Made by a program: the position numbers and the translations under genes. From UBA3792 sp045114775 (lineage in GTDB: Bacteria > Bacillota > Clostridia > Christensenellales > CAG-138), in the NCBI GenBank assembly GCA_045114775.1, contig JBGULC010000042.1:92579-156578 (forward strand): 64,000 nucleotides of DNA. The letters are read 5' to 3'. This document shows positions 48,729 to 56,646 of this stretch, in pieces (the stretch's first letter is position 1; each line of letters begins with the position of its first letter). Below the pieces are notes generated by a model that saw only the letters and a list, made by a program, of their open reading frames with translations, ran no database searches and had not been told where the DNA came from.

Positions 48729-49727
48729 TTAAAACGGCAATTCCGCGGCGTCCGAAAGCACACGGACGCCGTTTTTCATTTCCGTGGAAAGCACGTCGAC
48801 CTGAAACGTATCGACCGCCTTCAGCGTTCGCATCAGCGACAGCAGCTCAAAAACCGACAGGCTGGAAGTGAACGCGCCCGAGGTCGCGCTGCGGAACGCG
48901 GGCAGGTCCCAAAGCGAGACCTTTCCGAGAAAACGCACGACGCCGACGCCGAACCGTGCCATCGAGCGCGCCCGCGCTTCGCCGGATTCCTGACAGATCC
49001 GCCTGAATTCGATCAGATCCACGTTTCCGCCGTCCGCGGGGAGCGACGGCGCAAAGGAAAAAAAGGCGTCCATGCAGCGAAAGTCCACGCAGAGGTAGGC
49101 GGGCGCACGGTAGCCGATCAGGTTTTTCACCGCCCAGATCAGGTTCCAGCAGCCCTCCCGTGTACTCTCCGCACGCGCCGTCGCAGTCATAAGCGGCGCC
49201 GTGTCCACGCTGTTCACCGTCGTATCGGGCCCGAGTGTAAAGACCGCGGCGAGCGTTTCGCACGGGATCGCCGTGACCTTCGCAACCGGCGGCTGTACAT
49301 GAACGAGCAAAACGGCGATCGCCTCGCCGTTTTCAATACCGATCGCCATAAATTCTCTGATCTCATCGTTATAGGTCCCGCTCCGCGGATTCGGGCGGAG
49401 CTTCGGCGCCTGCGCTTCCGGCGCGGGGTTTTGCGTCGGCGTGGGCGCTGCGGTCGGCGCAGGGGTCTGCGTGCGCGCCGCGCCTTCCGGCACAAGCGGA
49501 AGGTAATAGGGCGTCGGGGAAGGTGTGACCGTCGGCTGCGGGGTAAAAGACGGCGTCGGCGCGTCTGTCGGTGCGGGCGTATCGGTTACGGGCGGCAAAG
49601 ACGGTTCCCGCGGGATCGGATCGCTCTTGCTCCCGCAGTTCAGAATTGCGATCAGAACGACGGCGATCAGCACCGCAACGCCGGCAAGCGTGACGATCAG
49701 AATGATTTGTTTGCGCGTCAAATGCAT
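48729..49727 (-). CDS. LCP-like (LytR-CpsA-Psr) exported protein, diverged
   Basis: Membrane-anchored extracellular protein. One N-terminal membrane segment (about 6-29), then a Thr/Pro-rich linker (about 35-115), then a domain of about 210 residues. That domain has the order of an LCP fold: a MAIGIENGEAIAVLLVHVQ strand, CETLAAVF, a NSVDTAPLM region, and APAYLCVDFRCMDAFF, where LCP proteins have a VDFxGF motif. The Arg/Asp set of LCP transferases is not clear, so activity is doubtful. 332 aa; GGAGG seven bases before the ATG. A weak LCP call; otherwise unknown. Confidence 0.45.
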   Translation of the reverse strand: MHLTRKQIILIVTLAGVAVLIAVVLIAILNCGSKSDPIPREPSLPPVTDTPAPTDAPTPSFTPQPTVTPSPTPYYLPLVPEGAARTQTPAPTAAPTPTQNPAPEAQAPKLRPNPRSGTYNDEIREFMAIGIENGEAIAVLLVHVQPPVAKVTAIPCETLAAVFTLGPDTTVNSVDTAPLMTATARAESTREGCWNLIWAVKNLIGYRAPAYLCVDFRCMDAFFSFAPSLPADGGNVDLIEFRRICQESGEARARSMARFGVGVVRFLGKVSLWDLPAFRSATSGAFTSSLSVFELLSLMRTLKAVDTFQVDVLSTEMKNGVRVLSDAAELPF

Positions 49728-49828
49728 GGGAAACCTCCGAAGCGGGTGTTTGTTTCGGTTAGTCTGCCGTGTTTCGCGGGGTTTTATCCGTCTGAGATTG
49801 CGTCGATTCCTATATTTTTGCAAATTTG

Positions 49829-49857
49829 TTGCGCTTGGAAAAGAAACCGATTATAAT
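49829..49857 (+). promoter_or_regulatory. Promoter of the ECF-PanK fusion gene
   Basis: TTGCGC (49829-49834) and TATAAT (49852-49857) have 17-base spacing. The leader is about 23 bases and carries AAGGGAGG before the ATG. Confidence 0.78.
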
Positions 49858-49886
49858 ACGGATATCTCTTAAGGGAGGGTTTTTCG

Positions 49887-51275
49887 ATGAAACGCGACTG
49901 GCTGCGCAAAATGATCCTTGCGGCGATCTTTATCGCCTTGATCCTGTTGCTTGCGTTTACGCCGATGCTCGGCTACATCAAGATCGGACCGCTGTCCATT
50001 ACGACGATCGGTATTCCGGTCGTCATCGGGGCTATTATTCTGGGACCGTATTACGGCATGCTTCTGGGCTTTGTATTCGGCATGACGAGTTTTCTCCAGT
50101 GCTTCATGGGCGACGCGTTCGGCGCAGCGCTGGTCGGTATTTCGCCGTTCCGTACGCTCATCACCTGTCTTGTCCCGCGAATCCTCGTCGGTCTCGTGCC
50201 CGCGCTGCTGTTCCGGCTCATCATGAAGCGGCCGACAAACAGCCGCTCGGTCGCGGTCTTCGTGTCCGCGCTTGCGGGCTCGCTCACCAACACCGTGTTC
50301 TTCCTCGGTTTCCTCGGATTGCTGTTCGGACAGACTGATTATATCAAATCCCTGCAGGTGCAGGAGGACGGCACGACGATCTCGCTCATCGCGCTGCTCA
50401 TCGGCTTTGCGGGAATCAACGCGATCGCCGAGGCGGTCGCAACGGCGATCATTGCCCCGCCGGTATACTTTGCGCTGCAGCCGCGGAAAAAGGTCGTCGG
50501 CGTCGACGTCGGCGCATCCGGCACCAAGATCGTTCTGATGCAGGGCACGAAGCTTCTCAAAACGACGCTGCAGCAGAAGAATGAAACGCTTGAGGAGGCG
50601 ATCCGCCGCATCAACCCGGAGAACGCGCAGGCGATCACCGTGACCGGCGTCGGAGCGGCAGAGCTTCCGGAAAAGATGCTCGGCAAGCGTGTTGTGAAGG
50701 TCGATGAGTTCGCGTCGCTGTACCGCGGCGCGTCGGTCGTCGGCAAACGGCTCAATATGATCGTCGCAAGCGTCGGCACCGGTACCGCGTTCGTGCGCGT
50801 CACGCCGTTCGGCGCATGGCATCTCGGCGGCAGCGGCGTCGGCGGCGGCATGCTGCAGGGACTGTCCGAGAAGCTGTTCGGTTCCTTCGATCCGAAAGCG
50901 CTGCAACAGCTTGCGGAGGAGGGGAAAGCGGAGAACTGCGATCTGCTCATCAAGGATGTCACAAAGGGACAGATCGGCAACCTCACGCCGGAAACGACTG
51001 TCGCAAACCTTTCGAAGGCCGGCACGGCGGACGACGCTTCGCTTGCGCGCGGCATCTATACGCTGATCTTCCAGTGTATCGGCGTTATGGGCGCGTTCTG
51101 CACGAAGGCGCACCTGACCCGCACGATCTTCGTGTGCGGCACGATCCTCGATTCGCAGCCGATCGCAAAGGAGATGCTCGACGGCATCGCCAAGCTGCAC
51201 AAGGTCAAATTCGTCATCCCCGAGAACGCGGCGTTCATCACCGCGATCGGCTCCACGCGCCACGTTCAGAGCTGA
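49887..51275 (+). CDS. ECF transporter S component fused to type II pantothenate kinase
   Basis: Two-domain protein. Residues 1-198 are an S component of an energy-coupling-factor vitamin transporter: about six membrane segments, with IKIGPLSITTIGIPVVIG and the LGPYYGMLLGFVFGM block. Residues 201-462 are a type II pantothenate kinase: the phosphate loops GVDVGASGTKIV (205-216) and SVGTGTAFV (295-303), and GGSGVGGGM (314-322). The kinase would make 4'-phosphopantothenate, the first step to coenzyme A. The fusion implies uptake and immediate phosphorylation of pantothenate. ECF ATPase and T genes are not in the window. 462 aa; single gene before tRNA-Thr. Confidence 0.9.
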   Translation: MKRDWLRKMILAAIFIALILLLAFTPMLGYIKIGPLSITTIGIPVVIGAIILGPYYGMLLGFVFGMTSFLQCFMGDAFGAALVGISPFRTLITCLVPRILVGLVPALLFRLIMKRPTNSRSVAVFVSALAGSLTNTVFFLGFLGLLFGQTDYIKSLQVQEDGTTISLIALLIGFAGINAIAEAVATAIIAPPVYFALQPRKKVVGVDVGASGTKIVLMQGTKLLKTTLQQKNETLEEAIRRINPENAQAITVTGVGAAELPEKMLGKRVVKVDEFASLYRGASVVGKRLNMIVASVGTGTAFVRVTPFGAWHLGGSGVGGGMLQGLSEKLFGSFDPKALQQLAEEGKAENCDLLIKDVTKGQIGNLTPETTVANLSKAGTADDASLARGIYTLIFQCIGVMGAFCTKAHLTRTIFVCGTILDSQPIAKEMLDGIAKLHKVKFVIPENAAFITAIGSTRHVQS

Positions 51276-51308
51276 TCCGATTATTTTTCGGGAATTTGAA
51301 AAAAACTC

Positions 51309-51337
51309 TTGCATTCTCAACGCGTATTTGTTATAAT
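51309..51337 (+). promoter_or_regulatory. tRNA-Thr promoter
   Basis: TTGCAT (51309-51314) and perfect TATAAT (51332-51337) have 17-base spacing, 12 bases upstream of the mature tRNA. Confidence 0.85.
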
Positions 51338-51349
51338 GCGCGTTGCAGC

Positions 51350-51425
51350 GCTGATGTAGCTCAGTAGGTAGAGCACGTCATTGGTAATGACGAGGTAGTC
51401 AGTTCGAATCTGATCATCAGCTCCA
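51350..51425 (+). tRNA. tRNA-Thr (anticodon GGT), CCA encoded
   Basis: Full cloverleaf of 76 bases. The acceptor stem GCTGATG pairs with CATCAGC, the anticodon stem CGTCA/TGACG holds the loop TTGGTAA (anticodon GGT, reading ACC/ACU), the T loop is GTTCGAATC, and the 3' CCA is encoded. Own promoter and terminator flank it. Confidence 0.97.
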
Positions 51426-51427
51426 TC

Positions 51428-51465
51428 GTCGTCGCGGGCTTTGCTTGGCTCGCGACGTTTTTTTA
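51428..51465 (+). terminator. Terminator of the tRNA-Thr gene
   Basis: GTCGCGGGC (51431-51439) pairs with GCTCGCGAC (51448-51456, one G-T) and is followed by seven T. Confidence 0.9.
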
Positions 51466-51777
51466 TTGCATAAACAAATCATCGCATCGCTTTGCTCCGC
51501 CGCGACTTCTCTCTGCAAAAGGTCTCGCTCGGCTCGTCTGTTCGCTTGTTAACGCGCTCATAACGGCTCGCTGTCGCTGCCGACCTTTTGCAAGCGCCGC
51601 GCCGCTCGCGGCGTTCTGCAATTGACGTATGTCGGCAGGCGTCCGTGAAACATCACAGCATCGGGAAAAAACAGCTCCGCAAGAGATCAAAGATAACACA
51701 CGCAGGGGAGAGTCTGCGTTTTTTCTTGCAGATGCCGAATCCGATCGGAGCCGACGGATGTTTTCAAGGATAGGGAA
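51466..51777. other. 312-base gene-free stretch with inverted repeat
   Basis: No gene seen. An 11-base inverted repeat TGCAAAAGGTC (51514-51524) with GACCTTTTGCA (51582-51592) surrounds a GC-rich segment. A terminator-like hairpin with T-run lies at 51700-51725 (ACGCAG...CTGCGT). The stretch may be another repeat copy. Confidence 0.5.
51700..51725 (+). terminator. Terminator-like hairpin
   Basis: ACGCAG (51700-51705) pairs with CTGCGT (51714-51719) around an eight-base loop, followed by a T-run. No gene directly upstream uses it. Confidence 0.4.
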
Positions 51778-51806
51778 TTGCAAAGCCTGACGGTTTGCGC
51801 TATAAT
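51778..51806 (+). promoter_or_regulatory. Promoter of the GHSKG hydrolase gene
   Basis: TTGCAA (51778-51783) and perfect TATAAT (51801-51806) have 17-base spacing. The predicted leader is about 80 bases and contains a 19-codon open frame (51816-51875). Confidence 0.78.
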
Positions 51807-51815
51807 AAACAAATA

Positions 51816-51875
51816 ATGACAAAATGGAGAAGAATAGGGTCTGATCCCCAAATCGGCTTTTTGACCGGAAGCTGA
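51816..51875 (+). CDS. Possible 19-aa upstream open frame
   Basis: ATG begins nine bases after the -10 box, and the frame (MTKWRRIGSDPQIGFLTGS) stops 16 bases before the hydrolase ATG, in another frame. It has no Shine-Dalgarno. Chance occurrence is likely; it is listed because a near-leaderless frame so close to the promoter fits the leaderless pattern elsewhere. Confidence 0.2.
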   Translation: MTKWRRIGSDPQIGFLTGS

Positions 51876-51891
51876 AGGATCGGAGGTGTCT

Positions 51892-53511
51892 ATGGGAAAG
51901 CTTACGGATTATATTCGCTGGGTCGGAGACCTTGATTTTCGCGCCTATCCGTTTCGTGAAGCGGACGCGCTGATTCTGTGCAACATCAGCTATTTCGATC
52001 TGACGCCTGTGTTTGCCGACGGCAAGGCGGAGCATACGGTTTCCGACTGTCTGCCCTTGATTGAGGCGGGTGAGGCGAAGCTGATGATCACGGGCGGCGA
52101 TCTCGGCAACAGAGAGATCATGGCGGCAGCGGCGCGTTCCGCCCGTTTCGGCAGTCTCAGGATCACCGACTACGAGGATATATACTTGCCGGAACGTCCC
52201 CTGCAGTTTGCGGCTGTGACCGTGCATGCGCCGGATTTTTCCTTCATCGCGTACCGCGGTACCGACGCCTCCGTCGCGGGGTGGCGGGAGAGCTGCATGC
52301 TCTCGTTTGCGAAAACGGAAGCGCAGGAGCGTGCGCTCGCGTATGCCGAACGCATGATCGGCGAAGGCGAATGGATCATCAGCGGGCATTCCAAGGGTGC
52401 GAACGAGGCGCAGTTCGCCGCCTGTATGCTGGACGACGCCAAGTGGGAAAAAGTCCGGCATGTGTATCTCCTGGACGGCCCGGGATTCTGCCCGGAGCTC
52501 AGAAGACCGGATCTTGAAGCGCGGATCGATCCGAAGGTCACGCGCATCATTCCCGTGTTCGACGTCGTCGGCAAGCTGTATGAGCCGAAGTTCACCGATA
52601 CGAAGATCGTCAGGTCCGACACGGACGGGATCATGCAGCATTCCCTTGCGACATGGCAGATCGAATACGGCGCGCTTCAGACCGCGGCGCAGAACGATCC
52701 GATCAGCGAACAGATCACCCGGCAGCTGAGCGAGTGGATCGAAAACGTCCCGCCGCAGGACAGAGCGGTCACGTTTTCCGACCTGTTCGACGCGATATCG
52801 TCGGACGGCATGGAAACGCTCGACAAGCTCGACGTCGACCAGATCCAGTCGATCCTGATCGGGCTGACCGGCGTCAGCGCGACGACAAAAAAGACGCTCG
52901 CCGGCTTGCCGAACAAGTTTCTTTTCGACGACACGATCCCGGAACTGCCGCAATCGAAGACGGAGAAGCTGAAACACATCTTTTCCGATCTTCAAGTGCA
53001 GGGCGCAGGACTGATCCTTGCGGGCGTGCTCCTGTTCTTCCTGTCCGGAGTCCTGTTCCAGCTCACGACGGTCATCATCGTGACGGCGCTTGCCGTCGTG
53101 CAGACGGTGCTGCTGGTTCGAAGACTGATCCGGCAGCACGGCAAGCTTGACGGCATGCGCGGACGCTTCGTGCTTCTGGCGGTCGTTCTTGCTCTCGCGG
53201 CAAGCCTGTATTTCAAGGACCACGCGATGTTCCTGATCGGCAGCGTGCTCTACGGGATCCTATGTCTCGCGCTCGCGTACTTCGTGGTCGTGAAAAAGGG
53301 GATCAAGCGGGAAAAAGGATCCTTCCTGCGCATCCTGAACTTCATCGAAGGCGCAGTCACGGGCATTTACGGGCTCGGATACCTGGTGATCCCGCAAAGG
53401 ATCGCATGGGCGTATACGATCTCGCTTGCCGCCTGCGGCGCGCTGGACGGGCTTCTGCGGCTCGGATACTGGCTCGTACGGTATTTCCGCCGTAAAAAGA
53501 AAGCCGCCTGA
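51892..53511 (+). CDS. Mbeg1-like (DUF2974) hydrolase with membrane tail
   Basis: Predicted serine alpha/beta-hydrolase. The nucleophile elbow is GHSKG (165-169, Ser167), preceded by the YRGTD oxyanion strand (about 121-125), as in the Mbeg1/DUF2974 lipase-like family. After residue about 365 come roughly five membrane segments, so the enzyme is tethered. 539 aa; start 51892 has GGAGG five bases upstream. No signal peptide, so the catalytic domain probably faces the cytosol. Substrate unknown. Next gene is the QueT-PAP2 fusion, 36 bases on. Confidence 0.75.
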   Translation: MGKLTDYIRWVGDLDFRAYPFREADALILCNISYFDLTPVFADGKAEHTVSDCLPLIEAGEAKLMITGGDLGNREIMAAAARSARFGSLRITDYEDIYLPERPLQFAAVTVHAPDFSFIAYRGTDASVAGWRESCMLSFAKTEAQERALAYAERMIGEGEWIISGHSKGANEAQFAACMLDDAKWEKVRHVYLLDGPGFCPELRRPDLEARIDPKVTRIIPVFDVVGKLYEPKFTDTKIVRSDTDGIMQHSLATWQIEYGALQTAAQNDPISEQITRQLSEWIENVPPQDRAVTFSDLFDAISSDGMETLDKLDVDQIQSILIGLTGVSATTKKTLAGLPNKFLFDDTIPELPQSKTEKLKHIFSDLQVQGAGLILAGVLLFFLSGVLFQLTTVIIVTALAVVQTVLLVRRLIRQHGKLDGMRGRFVLLAVVLALAASLYFKDHAMFLIGSVLYGILCLALAYFVVVKKGIKREKGSFLRILNFIEGAVTGIYGLGYLVIPQRIAWAYTISLAACGALDGLLRLGYWLVRYFRRKKKAA

Positions 53512-53547
53512 TAATCATTGAACAATCGAATCTGAGGATAGAAATAC

Positions 53548-54756
53548 ATGTCAAAAACGTATCGACATACAACGTCTTATATCACCAAAGCGGCGTTCAT
53601 TGCGGCGCTCTATGTGGTGCTGACCGAGCTTTCCGCGCAGGTCGGCCTGTCCGGGACCAACATGATCCAGTTCCGGCTGTCCGAAGCGCTGACCATCCTG
53701 CCGTTCTTTACGAGCGCGGCGATCCCGGGGCTTGCGATCGGCTGTCTCTTTGCCAACATCCTGACCGGCGCCGCCGTATGGGACGTCGTTTTCGGCACGC
53801 TCGCCACGCTGATCGGCGCGATCCTGACGTACCTGCTGCGGAAATACAAGTGGCTTGCGCCGGTGCCGCCGATCCTTGCCAATACGCTGATCGTGCCGTT
53901 CGTGCTGCGCTATGCGTACGGCATGACCGAATCGTGGTGGCTCCTTGCGCTGTTTGTGTTCATCGGCGAATTCGTCTGCTGCGGCATCCTGGGCATGCTG
54001 CTGCTCTTTGCGCTGAATAAGCGTCCCGCGCTGCTTGCAGACGTCAGACAGCCGGAAGAAGCGGCGCAGCGGCGCTCGCTGAAGGAGATTTTCCCCCCGT
54101 ACGTCCTGATCACCTTTGCCTTTCTGCTGACGGTCGATCTGCTCGTGTTCTACGCGACGCGTCCGCTGCTCCCGCATCTGCCTGCGCACGATCTGGGGAC
54201 GTCGCTGGACCGGAGCATTCCGCTCATGCCCGGATGGGTCATCGTCTATTTCCTGTCGTTTTTGTCGTGGGTGATCTCCTTCCTTTGGATCCTGCGCGAA
54301 AGCAAGCGACACGCCTACCGCCTTTGCGGGTCGTTTACGATCATCATGGCGGTCACGCTGGTCTGCTTCCTTGCTTATCCGGTCACGATCGAGCGTCCCG
54401 AGATTACGGAGCCCGGGATCCTGAACGACATGATGCGATTCCTGTATCGGGTCGACTCGCCGACGAATCTCTGCCCGTCCATCCATGTGATTGCAAGCTA
54501 TCTTTGCTGGCGCTGCACGCTGGACTGCAGGAAGATCCCGAAGTGGTATCAGTGGTTCAACCTCGCGTTTCTGATCCTTGTGTGCTACAGCATCCTCTTT
54601 GTGAAGCAGCATTTCGTGATCGACATCTTCACCGCGATCGTCCTTTCGGAGGCCGCCGTGCAGATCGGGCGACACGTTCGCATCGAGCGGATCGGCTTTG
54701 CAATCGAGAATGCGATCACAAAGCGCCGCGGAGAAAAGAACGGGAACGAAGAGTAA
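53548..54756 (+). CDS. QueT-type ECF S component fused to a PAP2 phosphatase
   Basis: Residues 1-165 match the QueT S component of ECF transporters for queuosine precursors: FRLSEALTILPFFTSAAIPG, GCLFANILTGAAVWD and VFGTLATLIGAI are family sequences. From about 190 come further membrane segments and a PAP2 (phosphatidate phosphatase-like) domain with CPSIH (309-313) and KQHFVID (353-359; His355, Asp359), the catalytic set of membrane PAP2 enzymes. 402 aa. No ECF motor genes are in the window. The pairing could remove a phosphate from a nucleotide-like precursor before or after uptake; this is inference. A PAP2 of the lipid class is an alternative. Confidence 0.85.
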   Translation: MSKTYRHTTSYITKAAFIAALYVVLTELSAQVGLSGTNMIQFRLSEALTILPFFTSAAIPGLAIGCLFANILTGAAVWDVVFGTLATLIGAILTYLLRKYKWLAPVPPILANTLIVPFVLRYAYGMTESWWLLALFVFIGEFVCCGILGMLLLFALNKRPALLADVRQPEEAAQRRSLKEIFPPYVLITFAFLLTVDLLVFYATRPLLPHLPAHDLGTSLDRSIPLMPGWVIVYFLSFLSWVISFLWILRESKRHAYRLCGSFTIIMAVTLVCFLAYPVTIERPEITEPGILNDMMRFLYRVDSPTNLCPSIHVIASYLCWRCTLDCRKIPKWYQWFNLAFLILVCYSILFVKQHFVIDIFTAIVLSEAAVQIGRHVRIERIGFAIENAITKRRGEKNGNEE

Positions 54757-54766
54757 GTCGTTCCCG
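54741..54766 (+). other. Perfect hairpin spanning the QueT-PAP2 stop codon
   Basis: CGGGAACGA (54741-54749) pairs with TCGTTCCCG (54758-54766), with the TAA stop in the loop. There is no T-run, so it is a weak terminator at best or an mRNA 3' end stabiliser. Confidence 0.45.
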
Positions 54767-54872
54767 CAAACAGAATGCGTTTTCGTTCTTTCCGGATTTC
54801 AGCGTCTGTCTCTCGTCCCCGGGCGGAATACAAGGCCGGATGCCGGAATCCCTGCATTCAGAAGACATTTCC

Positions 54873-54901
54873 TTGACGCAACGGGTTAAATACAGTATAC
54901 T
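54873..54901 (+). promoter_or_regulatory. Promoter of the Dlt-like cluster
   Basis: TTGACG (54873-54878) and TATACT (54896-54901) have 17-base spacing, about 130 bases upstream of the MBOAT gene. Confidence 0.75.
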
Positions 54902-54904
54902 GTA
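54891..54904. promoter_or_regulatory. 14-bp palindrome over the -10 box (operator-like)
   Basis: TACAGTATACTGTA is a perfect 14-base palindrome that covers the -10 hexamer. Such placement suits a dimeric repressor. The core CAGTATACTG occurs again at 62393-62402, past the convergent end of the cluster. Confidence 0.55.
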
Positions 54905-55028
54905 CTTGATTTGATTTGCTTGCGCAGGGACAAAGCGGACCCGTTCATCGGGTCGGAGAAGACAGCGGTGCTCAGATCCGCAAAGGCTGCGGACAAACCG
55001 CGTTTCAAGGTTAGGAATTGGTGCTTTC

Positions 55029-56624
55029 ATGACTTTTGTATCGTTCGGTTTTATTGGATTTATGATCCTTGTGGCCGCAGTATACTTTCTGATACCGCGT
55101 AAATGGCGTTGGACGGTGCTGCTGGCGGCAAGCTATCTGTTCTATCTGATCAACAGCGAATGGCTGGTGCTTGTTCTGCTTGCGGAAACGGCGATCACGT
55201 TCCTGACGGGATTGTGGATCGAGCGCGTCGTTAAGAAGACAAAGCAGCAGATCGACCGGCAGAAAGCCGAACTGACAAAGGAAGCGCGCAAAGCGCTTCA
55301 GGCAAAGAGCAAGAAGCAAAGCAGAGGCATTCTTGCGCTCGGCGTTTTACTGATCCTCGGTATTCTGCTGTTCCTGAAGTATTACAATTTCTTTGCGGAT
55401 ACGGTCAGCATCGTGACGAAGCTGATCGGTTTCCGGATCCCGAAGCTGAAGCTGCTTCTGCCGCTGGGCATTTCTTTCTATTCCCTGCAGGCGATCGCGT
55501 ATATGACCGACGTATACCGCGGGAAGATCGAGGCAGACCGAAGTTTTCTGCGGTTTATGCTGTTTATGTCATATTTCCCGCAGATCGTGCAGGGCCCGAT
55601 CGCCCGGTACAGGCAGCTTGCAAATCAACTGTATGAACCGCATGATTTCGACTATGACCGCATGGTTCGCGGCGTTGAGCTGATCCTGTGGGGCTTTATC
55701 AAAAAACTGATCATAGCCGATCGTATCGCGATCCCGGTTTCGATGATCTTTGACGATCCGTCCGCCTACGGAGGCATTCTCGTTCTGTTGGCGGGGATCG
55801 GGTACGGGATCCAGGTTTATACGGATTTTTCCGGCGGTATGGATATCGCGCGAGGCTTTTCACAGATCATAGGCATCGATCTGGAACTGAACTTCACACA
55901 GCCGTATTTCTCTGTCTCCGTCGAAAACTTCTGGCGCCGCTGGCATATCACGCTCGGATCGTTTATGCGGGATTATGTGTTTTATCCGCTTTCGCTCTCA
56001 AAGTTTTTCAATGCGATCGGCAAGCGGTCCCGCAAGCTGATCGGTGATTTTGCCGGAAAGAAAGTCGCGCCGTTCATCGCGATGTTCATCGTTTACTTCC
56101 TGGTCGGCTTCTGGCACGGGGCGGAATGGAAATACATCGTTTACGGCATTTGGAACGGCGTCTTTATCGCGAGCGGGATCCTGCTGACCGACGTATACGC
56201 AAAGATCAAACGTTTTCTGCATATCCATGAAGACCGGTTCCTTTGGAGGCTGTTCCAGATCGTCCGAACGTTCCTGATCATATCCGTCGGTCGGTTCTTC
56301 TCCCGTGCGGCGGGCGTCAGGACCGCGCTCTCCATGATGAAATCCATTTTTACCCGGTTTACGGATTTCGGTTTTATGGAAAAGGACGCGCTGCTTGAAC
56401 TGGGATTGGACAGATGGAACTGGATCCTGCTGCTTGCAGGCATCATCCTGCTTCTGATCGTGGATATCCAGCACGAGAAGGGATTTTCGATGCGCGATCG
56501 CATCGCGAAGCAAAATGTCGTTTTCCGCATTCTTTTGATTTCGTTCACCATTGCGGCGATCGTGATACTCGGCGTCTACGGTCCCGGATATGACAGTGCG
56601 GGATTTATTTACCAACAGTTTTGA
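55029..56624 (+). CDS. MBOAT-family O-acyltransferase (DltB/AlgI-like)
   Basis: Polytopic membrane-bound O-acyltransferase that would move an activated acyl or aminoacyl group across the membrane. It has about twelve membrane segments. Family motifs include SFYSLQAIAYMTDVYRG, SYFPQIVQGPIARY, FWRRWHITLGSFMRDYVF (the conserved WHIT region) and the catalytic His in VGFWHGAEWKY. 531 aa is longer than DltB (about 400) but usual for AlgI-like members. It heads a five-gene cluster and its end runs close to the next gene, only 23 bases apart. The acyl donor is probably the carrier protein encoded at 59036. Confidence 0.9.
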   Translation: MTFVSFGFIGFMILVAAVYFLIPRKWRWTVLLAASYLFYLINSEWLVLVLLAETAITFLTGLWIERVVKKTKQQIDRQKAELTKEARKALQAKSKKQSRGILALGVLLILGILLFLKYYNFFADTVSIVTKLIGFRIPKLKLLLPLGISFYSLQAIAYMTDVYRGKIEADRSFLRFMLFMSYFPQIVQGPIARYRQLANQLYEPHDFDYDRMVRGVELILWGFIKKLIIADRIAIPVSMIFDDPSAYGGILVLLAGIGYGIQVYTDFSGGMDIARGFSQIIGIDLELNFTQPYFSVSVENFWRRWHITLGSFMRDYVFYPLSLSKFFNAIGKRSRKLIGDFAGKKVAPFIAMFIVYFLVGFWHGAEWKYIVYGIWNGVFIASGILLTDVYAKIKRFLHIHEDRFLWRLFQIVRTFLIISVGRFFSRAAGVRTALSMMKSIFTRFTDFGFMEKDALLELGLDRWNWILLLAGIILLLIVDIQHEKGFSMRDRIAKQNVVFRILLISFTIAAIVILGVYGPGYDSAGFIYQQF

Positions 56625-56646
56625 TGTGCGTAGGGGAGGAGAACGT

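Larger units (their letters stand above)
54767..55028. other. 262-base intergenic region with regulated promoter and leader
   Basis: It holds the promoter and operator-like palindrome described next, and a leader of about 120 bases before the MBOAT gene. Inside the leader GACCCG (54938-54943) pairs with CGGGTC (54949-54954). No known riboswitch was recognised. The Shine-Dalgarno before 55029 is weak. Confidence 0.5.

Noticed and set aside
53512..53547. preQ1 riboswitch expected before a QueT gene
   Set aside because: Only 36 bases separate the genes and no preQ1-type hairpin with C-rich tail is present.
54911..55028. Riboswitch in the leader of the Dlt-like cluster
   Set aside because: Only one short hairpin is visible and no known motif was recognised.
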